Positions 1 to 5,411 of a stretch of DNA of 10,746 bases are shown piece after piece. The notes below the pieces were generated by a model. The model did no database searches and had not been told where the DNA came from. It saw only the letters and a list, made by a program, of their open reading frames with translations. The first letter of the stretch is position 1. The number at the start of each line of letters is the position of its first letter. The stretch comes from Thermoplasmata archaeon (GTDB lineage Archaea; Thermoplasmatota; Thermoplasmata; Thermoplasmatales; Thermoplasmataceae): NCBI GenBank assembly GCA_021811505.1, contig JAJZOM010000096.1, positions 1-10,746 of the forward strand, read 5' to 3'. The position numbers and the translations under genes were made by a program.

Positions 1-173
1 CCTTTCTCTTTGTCATAAGCTACCACTGAAAACGTCATTGTGGCTAACTGCACCCTGAGCATATGAATACTTGCAAGGAAACCTGGAAAAATTAATCCGG
101 TAAAAACCATCTTAACTATGGAAAGGTAGAAGCCGCGAGGAAGATGGCCTAGAGGGTTGAAAAGACTTCAAAT

Positions 174-446
174 GTGCTCAGGGAGAGCAACCTCATAGGC
201 AGTGTTGAAAAGGATCTCCTCGATGCAATATCGCTGGATGCACAGGGAGGGATTCTTCTTGTCCTGCTCAAATCACTGAAGGCAGCCGGAAAGTTTGATG
301 AGGTCAGAAAACTCATAGATGAGAGTAGCAGGCATCAGCAGAAGGTCATTCTGAGGTTAGAGATAAAGCACTACATCGAGGATCTCGGATATGAGTACGT
401 GAAGGACATCAGCGACAGCGAGGCAGTCGTGAGACTCCCGTCCTGA
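174..446 (+). CDS. hypothetical protein, about 90 residues
   Basis: I do not recognise this protein. It is predicted from its residue pattern to be mostly alpha-helical, with an amphipathic first half (around residues 10-45) and a charged second half ending in a possible beta hairpin. No cysteine, signal peptide or membrane segment is visible. Codon use (AGG, ATA, CTC) resembles the core genes in the window, which favours real coding. The start is unsure: GTG at 174 is the first usable codon after an in-frame TAG at 150-152, and no clear ribosome binding site or well-placed TATA box precedes it. The stop codon (444-446) directly abuts the reconstructed hicA stop on the opposite strand (447-449), so the two genes converge with no spacer. 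A 5'-damaged gene is possible. Confidence 0.5.
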   Translation: MLRESNLIGSVEKDLLDAISLDAQGGILLVLLKSLKAAGKFDEVRKLIDESSRHQQKVILRLEIKHYIEDLGYEYVKDISDSEAVVRLPS

Positions 447-672
447 TTAAAGAAGTTCCATGAACTGTTCTACGTTAAGTCTTGTTTGCCTTATTATGGA
501 TCTCAACGTACCTTTTTTTCATATCCCGGTGATTCGGAACAGAGATCGTCTGAGGTTTTGTGCCCTCCTTTCTCATGATCATATGACTTCCCGTCTGATG
601 ATCCAGCACAAAACCTATCATGGTTAACGCCCTGACTACCTCTGTACCCGATAGGGTTGGTAATTTAGGCAA
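447..672 (-). pseudogene. hicA: hicA toxin (mRNA interferase), frameshifted in a homopolymer
   Basis: HicA toxins are small double-stranded-RNA-binding-fold ribonucleases that cleave mRNA until neutralised by HicB. The N-terminal part has the family signature: a PxLSGxEVVRAL start, a GFV strand, the GSH motif with the catalytic histidine at about residue 29, and a VPNH strand near residue 46. The uninterrupted frame ends at 475 after 65 residues with an atypical tail. Shifting frame by one base at the run of seven T (513-519, seven A on the coding strand) restores GTLRSIIRQ, then a tail ending EQFMELL and a stop at 447-449. That is the usual HicA C-terminus, and the total of about 74 residues is a normal length. 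The start is TTG at 672, overlapping the end of hicB by 8 bases. The frameshift could be inactivation, phase variation, recoding or a sequencing error. Confidence 0.85.
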
Positions 673-889
673 CTACGGATACTTCCATTAGCTCCGCATG
701 GGAAAACTCTTCATGAGGGATCGGTTCGCCGTGCTTTTTCAGGCTTGCCATATAGCCCTTGATTGCGTCCCTGATGTTCTCTAGCGCCTCGTCCCTTGTA
801 TCTCCCTCTGATATGCATCCGGGAAGGGAGGGGACAATTACTGTATAACCGCCTTCGTCCTGTGGTTCAAGGATAACGGTGTACTTCAT
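665..889 (-). CDS. hicB: HicB family antitoxin
   Basis: A 74-residue HicB antitoxin, the partner that binds and inhibits HicA. It shows the family's partial RNase H-like fold: a first strand MKYTVILEP, then GGYTVIVPSLPGC, SEGDTRDEALENIRDAIKGY and an acidic tail. It is the short form that stops soon after the core domain, with no visible C-terminal helix-turn-helix or ribbon-helix-helix, so a direct DNA-binding role is not evident. The frame stays open upstream to 1129, but I start at ATG 889: the protein homology begins exactly there, and a TATA-like box is centred at about 915, 26 bases before it, as expected for a leaderless archaeal mRNA. The gene precedes and overlaps hicA, forming one operon with the antitoxin first. 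Confidence 0.9.
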   Translation of the reverse strand: MKYTVILEPQDEGGYTVIVPSLPGCISEGDTRDEALENIRDAIKGYMASLKKHGEPIPHEEFSHAELMEVSVVA

Positions 890-896
890 ACACCGT
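876..896. promoter_or_regulatory. palindrome over the hicB start, candidate operator
   Basis: A perfect 8-base inverted repeat, ACGGTGTA and TACACCGT, is separated by CTTCA. It is centred on the hicB start codon (887-889) and on the predicted transcription start. A protein bound there would block transcription, as expected for toxin-antitoxin autoregulation. This HicB lacks an obvious DNA-binding domain, so the binder is unknown. Confidence 0.45.
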
Positions 897-901
897 ACAC
901 A

Positions 902-1117
902 TTGCCACAGTTTATTAAGAGTTTGCTCTGGACATGTTTTTTCGCCAGCTTCCCCGTCCCGATCTATTATAAAGATACAGTATCCTATGAAATCAGGCAG
1001 TCCGGCATAGCTCCAAAATACCTCAGGAAGTGGTTCTACAACTTCATCATATTGAACAACGTTCCTGAATCCGTAGGATCCATGCATTACCTTGCCAGAG
1101 TGAAGCAGGCTGATTAG
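902..1117 (+). pseudogene. archaeal tyrosine integrase, C-terminal remnant
   Basis: About 71 codons resemble the end of an archaeal virus- or plasmid-type tyrosine recombinase. The stretch SGIAPKYLRKWFYNF is typical of the second catalytic-arginine block, and NNVPESV is followed directly by GSMHYLARVKQAD, the block with the nucleophilic tyrosine. Intact relatives usually have roughly ten to fifteen residues, including a G-R pair, between PESV and the HYL motif. Their absence suggests an internal in-frame deletion. There is no N-terminal or catalytic core part upstream, where hicB begins on the other strand, so the gene is broken at both levels. It marks a past integration event. The identification is from remembered family patterns, so it is moderate rather than certain. 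Confidence 0.55.
910..920 (-). promoter_or_regulatory. TATA box of hicBA
   Basis: On the minus strand this reads CTTAATAAAC, centred at about 915 and 26 bases upstream of the hicB ATG at 889. The spacing fits an archaeal promoter giving a leaderless transcript. It lies within the integrase remnant. Confidence 0.5.
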
Positions 1118-1190
1118 TGGTATATTCAAGTGTTAGAAAAACAAGAAATGCTCATAGACACAGGTTAAAGGACGATTCAGGTAGAAAAAG

Positions 1191-1198
1191 TTATTATT
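1191..1198 (+). promoter_or_regulatory. TATA-like box of the 1222 gene
   Basis: TTATTATT is centred about 27 bases upstream of the ATG at 1222, in agreement with a leaderless mRNA and with that start codon rather than an upstream GTG. Confidence 0.4.
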
Positions 1199-1221
1199 CT
1201 TCCTCTTATTGTACATTTATA

Positions 1222-1386
1222 ATGGTAAGATATTTTTCAGATATAAGAGGAGCTAGGAAGATTACAATAAGACGTGCTCCGGCCAAAAACAAGAGAGGAA
1301 TAGCAGTATATCCATTAATTCCATCAACTGTAAGAATTGAACTTGAAGATGGAGAAATTAAGACATTAAAGTTCAAAAGTAAGTGA
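1222..1386 (+). CDS. hypothetical basic protein, 54 residues
   Basis: Not recognised. The protein is rich in lysine and arginine, with alternating hydrophobic residues that suggest a small all-beta fold. It begins MVRYFSDIRGARKITIRR and ends in a short valine/isoleucine strand followed by EDGEIKTLKFKSK. No cysteine or membrane segment is visible. The frame is open from 1117, but ATG 1222 is preferred because of the TATA-like box 27 bases upstream and because the upstream residues are low in coding character. Codons are AT-rich (AGA, ATA, AAA, TTA), unlike the core genes to the right, which suggests foreign origin together with the next gene. It sits directly after the integrase remnant, so it may be cargo of the lost element. 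Confidence 0.5.
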   Translation: MVRYFSDIRGARKITIRRAPAKNKRGIAVYPLIPSTVRIELEDGEIKTLKFKSK

Positions 1387-1410
1387 ACGGTTGTTCCTTC
1401 TCGTTGGTGA

Positions 1411-1419
1411 TTTAAATAT
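1411..1419 (+). promoter_or_regulatory. TATA box upstream of the membrane-protein gene
   Basis: TTTAAATAT is a strong archaeal TATA match. Transcription would start near 1441, leaving a leader of about 47 bases before ATG 1488. A GGAGG lies at 1453-1457, too far from that ATG to serve it as a normal ribosome binding site. Confidence 0.5.
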
Positions 1420-1487
1420 TTTTTTATCCCCCTAACCTAGATATTATTTCTCGGAGGATAACTGTAAGACACACTAGTGGTCTCCTA

Positions 1488-2384
1488 ATGCGTGAGGTCA
1501 TAGAGACAGTTACGCTGCTTAATGTTGGAGATTCTCCGATAACCGAAGTCGCTTTAGAATTGGAGGAATTTAGGAATCAACTATCTGTTTCTGACGAGCA
1601 AGGAAATGTGCTTCCATTTCTCACCAAAGAAGCTATAAGGGATAAATTACCAGAGGACATGAAAGCACAGTTAGACAGGAATGAAATATTTCTGGTTTGG
1701 GTAATTCTTTTTAATTCAATGCCAATCCAACCGCAGCAGTATAAAGTACTAAGGCTTAGACACTTAGATTATGAAGATCCAAAAATGAACATTAGAGACA
1801 AAAAGGTGAATATGTTTAGTGTGTACAGAGTTCCTTTTTTCAGTTTCGTTTCTAGTTTTTTTGCTAACGAAACTGTAAGTCTTTCGTTTGTTTTTGAAGA
1901 AGGAGTAACGCATCACGGAGGATTGGTCTTACTTGCGAAGGACCAAAATGGAGATGACATCGAAGAGGAGGATATTGAAAATAACTTCCATTACACAGTA
2001 AATCAACACAATATTACTTTAAGCATATCTGGAAAAAAAAGGAAGGAGAAAAGCATCCAATCTATTGATACCCTATATGCCGTTGTTCCAGATGAAGAAT
2101 CACGTAGTCTAGTGGGAGGTATAACTTTTTTCTCCATTGTGTTTCCAGCGTTTATAGTTATCACTTATTTTCATTTCAAGAGCCTGTCTTTATTCGGCAT
2201 CATGTCTACAACTGAATTGCTATCTATCGTTTCTTTAGGTCTTGCAAGATTCCCGAGCGGTTTGATATCTATAAAGAAGAGATTGATTATTTCCACGATT
2301 GAAATATTTTTTGTCTATGTTATTATTCTTTTTCCGGGTATTTGGTTTACCAGTCTATACAATGTCTTCTCCCATTTCATTTGA
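1488..2384 (+). CDS. hypothetical protein with C-terminal membrane anchor
   Basis: Not recognised. Residues 1 to about 205 form a soluble, strand-rich domain with a pattern (ETVTLLNVGDSPITEV) like the immunoglobulin-type beta sandwiches of archaeal surface proteins. A hydrophobic segment at about 208-229 is followed by a weaker one at 232-252, a basic link (KKR near 263) and a last one at about 266-290. There is no N-terminal signal peptide from ATG 1488. In the same frame the residues before this ATG (from about 1443, ISRRITVRHTSGLL) continue the sandwich-like pattern, but no ATG, GTG or TTG is present there. The gene may therefore be 5'-truncated, or may use an unusual start. AT-rich codons set it apart from the core genes. 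Confidence 0.65.
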   Translation: MREVIETVTLLNVGDSPITEVALELEEFRNQLSVSDEQGNVLPFLTKEAIRDKLPEDMKAQLDRNEIFLVWVILFNSMPIQPQQYKVLRLRHLDYEDPKMNIRDKKVNMFSVYRVPFFSFVSSFFANETVSLSFVFEEGVTHHGGLVLLAKDQNGDDIEEEDIENNFHYTVNQHNITLSISGKKRKEKSIQSIDTLYAVVPDEESRSLVGGITFFSIVFPAFIVITYFHFKSLSLFGIMSTTELLSIVSLGLARFPSGLISIKKRLIISTIEIFFVYVIILFPGIWFTSLYNVFSHFI

Positions 2385-2448
2385 TTCAGAATAATTAATG
2401 TCTCTGCACTAAATGAACCATTGCAAAAACCTAACCATTTCCGTTATC

Positions 2449-2458
2449 CTTATGTAAT
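2449..2458 (+). promoter_or_regulatory. TATA-like box of the recombinase gene
   Basis: CTTATGTAAT is centred about 26 bases upstream of ATG 2480, which suggests a leaderless transcript. Confidence 0.4.
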
Positions 2459-2479
2459 CCATTGGTATCTAAATGAAAT

Positions 2480-3139
2480 ATGAGCAATGAGTTATCAAGA
2501 CGTGTCGTTCGTTATGCTCGTGTCTCGACCCGGGATCAGGATTTAACATCCCAGGTCGAGAGGATCCAGAAATACATCTCGGATTATGGCCTTATTCCTG
2601 CCATTGAGGGTGCAATATTCCAGGAAAAGATGTCAGGAGCATCCAGTTCAAGACCGGAAAGGGCAAGGATACTCAAGCTGGCAGAACAAAGCAGGATTGA
2701 CCTCATAGTATGCACCAAGCTTGACCGCTGGGGAAGATCTCTCAAGGATCTCATTGAGACCCTGAACTTCCTAGAATCCCACCATGTGAACATGATATTC
2801 CTGAACCAGAACATAGACCTGAGCACACCAATGGGAAGGATGCTATTCCAGATACTCGGAGCTGTAGCAGAATTTGAGCGCAATCTTATTGTCGAAAGAA
2901 CCCAGGAAGACAGGATAAGGGCAATGCTCCATGGCACGAGGTCAGGCAAGCCCATGCATGGCCCCCTCAAGGACCTACCGGAGAAGGCCATAATCCAGAA
3001 GTACAGGGATGGCACATCAATAAAGCCCCTTGCATCCGAATACCATAAGGAAAAGACTGGAATTGAGAGGCGTTTCTATAAGGACGTGGAAAGCGATGGT
3101 GTGAAAGGCTCGCAAATATTTATATGTATACCACTTTAA
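2480..3139 (+). CDS. resolvase/invertase-type serine recombinase
   Basis: A 219-residue small serine recombinase, which cuts and rejoins DNA through a phosphoserine link. The catalytic domain spans about residues 8-140. It has Arg14 and the nucleophile Ser16 in YARVST, the conserved D82-R83-x2-R86 block in KLDRWGRS, and the long E-helix with GRMLFQILGAVAEFERNLI at 119-137. A resolvase-like helix-turn-helix follows at about 168-200 (AIIQKYRDGTSIKPLASEY). This order, with the catalytic domain first, separates it from IS607 TnpA, where the DNA-binding domain comes first. No res site or tnpB gene is evident beside it. Codon use is closer to the core genes than to either AT-rich flank. The last 15 or so residues (GVKGSQIFICIPL) run through the promoter of the next gene, which may mean that the natural C-terminus was altered at a junction. 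Confidence 0.9.
   Translation: MSNELSRRVVRYARVSTRDQDLTSQVERIQKYISDYGLIPAIEGAIFQEKMSGASSSRPERARILKLAEQSRIDLIVCTKLDRWGRSLKDLIETLNFLESHHVNMIFLNQNIDLSTPMGRMLFQILGAVAEFERNLIVERTQEDRIRAMLHGTRSGKPMHGPLKDLPEKAIIQKYRDGTSIKPLASEYHKEKTGIERRFYKDVESDGVKGSQIFICIPL
3114..3126 (+). promoter_or_regulatory. TATA box of the exported-protein gene
   Basis: AAATATTTATATG lies inside the 3' end of the recombinase gene. The predicted start of transcription near 3147 gives a leader of only about 8 bases before ATG 3155. Confidence 0.5.
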
Positions 3140-3154
3140 TCATTACTGATTATA

Positions 3155-4399
3155 ATGGACACTAAGGCCAAAATTGCAACATCGATATTAATTGTGTCTC
3201 TACTAAGTGTCGCTGCTGGAGTTTACCTGTATTATAACACTCTTGATTCTAGTATACCGCAAGAACAGGAGAATACAGCTTTTCTCAATGCAACTGTTGT
3301 TTACCACTCTTTGGAGCAAGGACTAAGTAACGAACTTGTCATAGATCCCGCTGAGAACGTGACCGCCAATGATTGGAACATAAGTAACCAAAGTGTGAAT
3401 TCAATGATTTACTTGGGTGAATTTAGATATCTCCAAGGGTCAGTAATCGGTAACACCAATTATGGAAGTTTGGATTTGGGTATCGAATATTACATTAATG
3501 GTTCCCATTCGGGCTCGATTTCTGGCGCAAATTTAATCCTGTATTACTTGAACACAAGAACCAATGCATATATTGGTGAGAGCATATATCATAGCCAAAT
3601 TACAGGTTCTGGAGGTGCAAACCAATATGTAGTCCTAACCCCATCTTGGGTGCCTTCGATAAGCAGCGGTATTTACAAATTCTTTCTCAATGTTTCAATT
3701 GGCTACAGTGGGCTGGTGATAGATAATGTTTCAACATTCATCAATTTCAATGGGGTATCACAAGCGCAATCTTACCCTGAGCTCCAAAGTCCAGCTGGTG
3801 CCATAATAGGGTGGAATTACCAGTATGGAACGGCTCTAAATCTCACGTATCCGGTCAATTCAGTTGCCTTTACCTTCGAGTATTTCTCAAACTACAACAT
3901 TTCTATAAATACTATTAACTATTCAGATAGTTACTCTCATGCTTTTCTTTACTTGCTTCCCAATACGATTTATTTCGAAGTTGAAAAGGGAGGTAACCCC
4001 CCGCCTCAGATATTTGTTAACTGGTCTTTGGAAAACTTAATTTTGTACCATAAAACCTCTTTAAATCTGACTGCATTGGCAAATGTTGTGCACATAGGTG
4101 ATAACTTCATGGTCAATTACACTTTCACTTTCAGGGGAGAAAGCTCTTGGCTCAACTCAGCTTATATCGGTGGAGCCTATTGGAACGTAAGCATAGATAA
4201 TATCACTGTCACACATTTGTTAGATAGCGGCTATATTTACAAGTCATCCTTCAATGCGTTTTATATTGACGGGGTGCTGTCGAAGAATATTGGTCCCTAC
4301 GATTCAGTGCATTTTCAGTCTTATTTTCAGCCAGAGGAATACTCGCCCTCATCGTTTGAATTTGTGATAGTAACTGCGGACTACACAAACATAGGGTAA
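3155..4399 (+). CDS. exported, probably N-glycosylated surface protein
   Basis: A 414-residue protein of unknown family. Two lysines in the first six residues precede a hydrophobic helix (about 7-27) that serves as signal peptide or membrane anchor. The rest would be outside the cell. It is rich in Asn, Ser, Tyr and Thr, has no cysteine that I can find, and is predicted from its strand pattern to be beta-rich. I count 15 N-x-S/T sequons, at Asn 45, 68, 75, 78, 115, 179, 191, 229, 248, 255, 289, 304, 321, 344 and 349. This is a pattern typical of heavily glycosylated surface proteins of wall-less Thermoplasmatales. AT-rich codons match the 1488 gene and differ from the core genes. The 3' end lies against a truncated gene on the other strand, which suggests an insertion boundary near 4400. 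Adhesin, pilus-related or S-layer-like roles are possible but not shown. Confidence 0.75.
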   Translation: MDTKAKIATSILIVSLLSVAAGVYLYYNTLDSSIPQEQENTAFLNATVVYHSLEQGLSNELVIDPAENVTANDWNISNQSVNSMIYLGEFRYLQGSVIGNTNYGSLDLGIEYYINGSHSGSISGANLILYYLNTRTNAYIGESIYHSQITGSGGANQYVVLTPSWVPSISSGIYKFFLNVSIGYSGLVIDNVSTFINFNGVSQAQSYPELQSPAGAIIGWNYQYGTALNLTYPVNSVAFTFEYFSNYNISINTINYSDSYSHAFLYLLPNTIYFEVEKGGNPPPQIFVNWSLENLILYHKTSLNLTALANVVHIGDNFMVNYTFTFRGESSWLNSAYIGGAYWNVSIDNITVTHLLDSGYIYKSSFNAFYIDGVLSKNIGPYDSVHFQSYFQPEEYSPSSFEFVIVTADYTNIG

Positions 4400-4558
4400 A
4401 AAAAGGTACTTGTATAGCTTCATTGCATGTTCACAGGAAACCTTTTCAACAGCCGTTTTTTGGAATGTTGTTTTTACGCTGGATGAACAGTCATAACGGC
4501 ATGAGAACTTGACCTGTTCATGCATGCCCTGCCCTTGAATTACTGGATTTACGGCCAT
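4400..4558 (-). pseudogene. small cysteine-containing protein (DUF1059-like), 3'-truncated
   Basis: On the minus strand from ATG 4558, or from the second Met at 4525, the frame encodes VKFSCRYDCSSSVKT followed by a helix with AVEKVSCEHAMKLYK. The C-x3-C pair, then a helix ending in His-Ala, recalls the small DUF1059 family (pattern F-x-C...D-C...H-A...H), but the closing histidine is absent. The frame continues past 4400 into the reverse complement of the exported-protein gene and stops at 4349, so its natural end appears lost at the junction. The identification is weak. The segment could also be a chance frame. Confidence 0.35.
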
Positions 4559-4602
4559 TCCTGCACGTATTCCAGTCTATGAGCTATTAGCCTGGAGTGC
4601 AA

Positions 4603-4831
4603 ATGAAGATTCAGAAAGGACAACAGCAGGGGAGAGGAACCACCGGGAAAGAAATACGTCCAATACCCTAATTGTGGAAAATATTATTTGAGAAGTGTGT
4701 ACATCCCGGACCTGAATAGGGGAATGATGAAATGGGTCGGGATAGGAAAATATTGCGAGGGTTGTGGTACGTCCTGGACATCCCGGCAAAGGGAGACCTA
4801 TACCAAGGAGGGCACTGATTACGGCATTTAA
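4603..4831 (+). pseudogene. zinc-ribbon protein, frameshifted
   Basis: ATG 4603 opens a frame beginning MKIQKGQQQGRG that ends early at a TAA just after 4668. Dropping one base near 4651 (GGGAAA-G-AAATAC to GGGAAAAAATAC) joins it to a second frame reading KKYVQYPNCGKYYLRSVYI, then a link and KYCEGCGTSW, with a stop at 4829-4831. The two knuckles are those of a zinc ribbon, but the first is Y-P-N-C where C-P-N-C is expected, one base change (TAC for TGC) away. Frameshift plus loss of a metal ligand indicate a decaying gene of about 75 residues. Function unknown. Such ribbons bind nucleic acid or other proteins. Confidence 0.6.
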
Positions 4832-4927
4832 TTTTATCCAGACCTCTTATAATTCATTTTAAGCCCTTGTTCCAAGGGCGCAGGGCATAAATATACCTGC
4901 TATTTTCACTCCATGACTCAAGACCTA

Positions 4928-4967
4928 TGTTAAGAAAGAAATCTCTGTGCCAGATATTTCATCGAGG
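4928..4967 (+). repeat. palindromic repeat, copy 1
   Basis: TGTTAAGAAAGAAAT is followed by a 13-base spacer (4943-4955) and then ATTTCATCGAGG. GAAAT and ATTTC form the inverted repeat. It shares its left arm of 15 bases exactly with copy 2, 42 bases further on. Confidence 0.6.
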
Positions 4968-4969
4968 CC

Positions 4970-5010
4970 TGTTAAGAAAGAAATAGATGCAGTTCCGATT
5001 TCAGCAAGAG
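4970..5010 (+). repeat. palindromic repeat, copy 2
   Basis: TGTTAAGAAAGAAAT is followed by a 13-base spacer (4985-4997) and then ATTTCAGCAAGAG. The left arm is identical to copy 1, the spacer sequence is different and the right arm is slightly degenerate. Confidence 0.55.
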
Positions 5011-5077
5011 CTTGCTAACACTCTCGGTTATAAATAACAGACAATAAGCTTTCTCCTCGATGCCCACGAGATCAGGC

Positions 5078-5087
5078 ATAAATATAT
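5078..5087 (+). promoter_or_regulatory. orphan TATA-like sequence
   Basis: CATAAATATA follows AGG and precedes repeat copy 3. A near-identical GCATAAATATA lies at about 4887, before repeat copy 1, in a similar context. No credible coding start lies at the expected distance downstream of either, so they may drive small RNAs or be relics. Confidence 0.3.
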
Positions 5088-5090
5088 CGG

Positions 5091-5124
5091 GAAAGAAATG
5101 ACACCTGGCGTCATTTCATCAAGG
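5091..5124 (+). repeat. palindromic repeat, copy 3, with perfect 8-bp stem
   Basis: GAAAGAAAT is followed by a 13-base spacer (5100-5112) and then ATTTCATCAAGG. Here the stem extends to GAAATGAC (5095-5102) and GTCATTTC (5110-5117) around a 7-base loop. It matches copies 1 and 2 in arm sequence and in exact arm spacing. Confidence 0.6.
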
Positions 5125-5189
5125 ACAATTCGAGAGACCACCAGACTCGAACCCGGCTTTAGCCCTCTGGGGTTCATGCGATCTGACAG
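5118..5189 (-). other. tRNA-like, self-complementary 3' extension of the candidate RNA
   Basis: On the minus strand this stretch contains GGGTTCGAGTC, resembling a tRNA T-loop. Its GTCTCTC (5132-5138) could pair with GGGAGAC (5195-5201) as an acceptor-like stem. Also present are AACCC with GGGTT (5150-5154, 5170-5174), GGC with GCC inside that, and TTCGAG with CTCGAA (5129-5134, 5146-5151). No proper D-arm or anticodon arm can be drawn, and the T-stem has mismatches when the loop is canonical. It is therefore not a functional tRNA: at best a tRNA relic, or part of another structured RNA. Confidence 0.3.
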
Positions 5190-5411
5190 TCATAGTCTCC
5201 CCCAGAAAGTTGTAGCCGCCAGGGGGGCATGCCGTAGTCGTCGTCCTCCAATGCCCCGCATGTCCTGTATGGACAAGTTGCGTTCAGGCTATAACTATCC
5301 GCACTGTTGGGTTTTTCACCCATCCACCCCATGCACATTTCGGGCGACTACGAGCTGAAGGGCTTATCCATATAGGGAAGGCGACTACGGCTAAATTTTG
5401 GGAGACTACAA
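5190..5411 (-). ncRNA. candidate structured RNA, about 220 nt, no known family
   Basis: Read on the minus strand, nested helices can be drawn. P1 is 12 pairs, 5400-5411 with 5190-5201. P2 is 9 pairs, 5380-5388 with 5212-5220. P3 is 9 pairs, 5345-5353 with 5232-5240. Inside P3 are two simple hairpins: TGGGT-GAAAA-ACCCA (5322-5308) and TGTCC-ATACA-GGACA (5275-5261). P1 contains two G-U pairs, P2 one and P3 one. On the plus strand each of these would be an A-C mismatch, so the fold favours minus-strand transcription. GGGGCAT with ATGCCCC (5224-5230, 5251-5257) is an alternative to P3. No open frame with convincing coding character crosses the region. The RNase P RNA and SRP RNA signature sequences are absent. 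It lies downstream of, and on the same strand as, the zinc-ribbon fragment. Mobile-element RNA (such as a tnpB-associated guide RNA relic) remains possible. The folding was done by eye. Confidence 0.45.

Noticed and set aside
890..1129. 80-residue N-terminal extension of hicB
   Set aside because: The family homology starts exactly at ATG 889, a TATA box sits 26 bases upstream of it, and the extension lies opposite the integrase remnant.
1117..1221. Upstream extension of the 54-residue protein from GTG 1117
   Set aside because: Its composition is not protein-like, and the promoter position supports ATG 1222.
2480..3139. IS607-type transposase (TnpA)
   Set aside because: The catalytic domain is N-terminal and the helix-turn-helix C-terminal, which is the resolvase order, and there is no tnpB beside it.
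4928..5124. CRISPR-like repeats
   Set aside because: Only three degenerate units with unequal intervals (42 and 115 bases), and variable spacers held inside a palindrome. No cas genes are present.
5098..5358. 86-residue plus-strand frame opening at the palindrome of repeat copy 3
   Set aside because: Its composition is rich in Arg, Pro and Ser with no recognisable fold, and it covers the helices of the candidate RNA. Most likely a chance frame opposite the RNA.
5190..5411. RNase P RNA or SRP RNA
   Set aside because: The conserved GAGGAAAGTC and ACAGAAA blocks of RNase P and the GTCAGGTCCGGAAGG-type helix of SRP RNA are not present on either strand.
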